Assembly (NCBI RefSeq): GCF_024347355.1
Contig: NZ_AP025466.1
Coordinates: forward strand, 992,001-1,056,000
Direction of reading: 5' to 3'
DNA from: Vibrio chagasii
GTDB lineage: Bacteria > Pseudomonadota > Gammaproteobacteria > Enterobacterales > Vibrionaceae
Length of the DNA stretch: 64,000 nt
Position 1 is the first letter of the stretch; the number at the start of each line of letters is the position of its first letter. The notes under the pieces are model-generated. The model ran no database searches. It saw only the letters and a list, made by a program, of their open reading frames with translations, and had not been told where the DNA came from. The translations under genes were made by a program, and so were the position numbers. Below, piece after piece: positions 63,976-64,000 of the stretch.

Positions 63976-64000
63976 TTTCTTGCCTTTTAGTTTCGAGTCG

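Overview
The window looks like part of a Vibrio or close gammaproteobacterial genome. The evidence is family-level: a Tad pilus locus, a fused YejF-type ABC ATPase, a PilZ protein, a Lon-like protease and a TlpA/DUF4266/DUF3570/ApbE/DsbD operon, all in forms typical of Vibrionaceae. No rRNA, tRNA or CRISPR array was seen. All names come from reading protein sequences by eye, without database searches.

Left edge (1-5727, minus strand): a very large Rhs/YD-repeat protein whose C-terminus lies outside the window. Positions 5728-6949 hold a sparse spacer with a hexamer repeat, a terminator and one uncertain small membrane protein.

Positions 6950-26742 (minus strand, AT-rich) are the most unusual part. 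An almost unbroken run of 28 overlapping or closely spaced genes encodes a flagellar-type type III export apparatus (FlhA, FlhB, FliO, FliP, FliQ, FliR, FliH, FliI, FliJ), MS ring (FliF, FliE), rod (FlgB, FlgC, FlgF, FlgG), P and L rings (FlgI, FlgH, FlgA), hook (FlgE, FlgD, a FliK-like protein), two SpoA-domain C-ring proteins, a sigma factor and three TPR proteins. No flagellin, filament cap, hook-filament junction proteins, FlgJ, stator, FlgM, FlhF/FlhG or chemotaxis gene is in the run. FliG is replaced by a 118-residue protein resembling at most its N-terminal adaptor part. The parts list fits a non-rotating hook-basal-body used for secretion or as a surface tube better than a swimming flagellum.

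Positions 26743-32098 hold a 1.1 kb spacer and a 1420-residue secreted BspA-like (DUF285) repeat protein containing 738 bp near-identical internal duplications. A divergent pair of large lipoproteins (32551-34608 minus; 34774-39453 plus) shares an intergenic region with a good Fur-box match. The plus-strand lipoprotein runs into a full Tad (Flp) pilus operon, 39538-49827: flp, cpaB/rcpC, cpaC/rcpA, cpaD/rcpB, tadZ, tadA, tadB, tadC, tadD, tadE, tadF, tadG. No prepilin peptidase is included.

Positions 49900-54939 form a redox/flavinylation operon: an exported thioredoxin-like protein, a DUF4266 Cys-tail protein, DUF3570, an ApbE-family flavin transferase without visible signal peptide, and DsbD. 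The remainder is more ordinary: a phosphotransferase and a small GNAT protein (minus), a PilZ protein (plus), a Lon-like protease (minus), a small helical protein plus an orphan YejF-type ABC ATPase (plus), and a peroxiredoxin-like protein with a secreted partner (minus).
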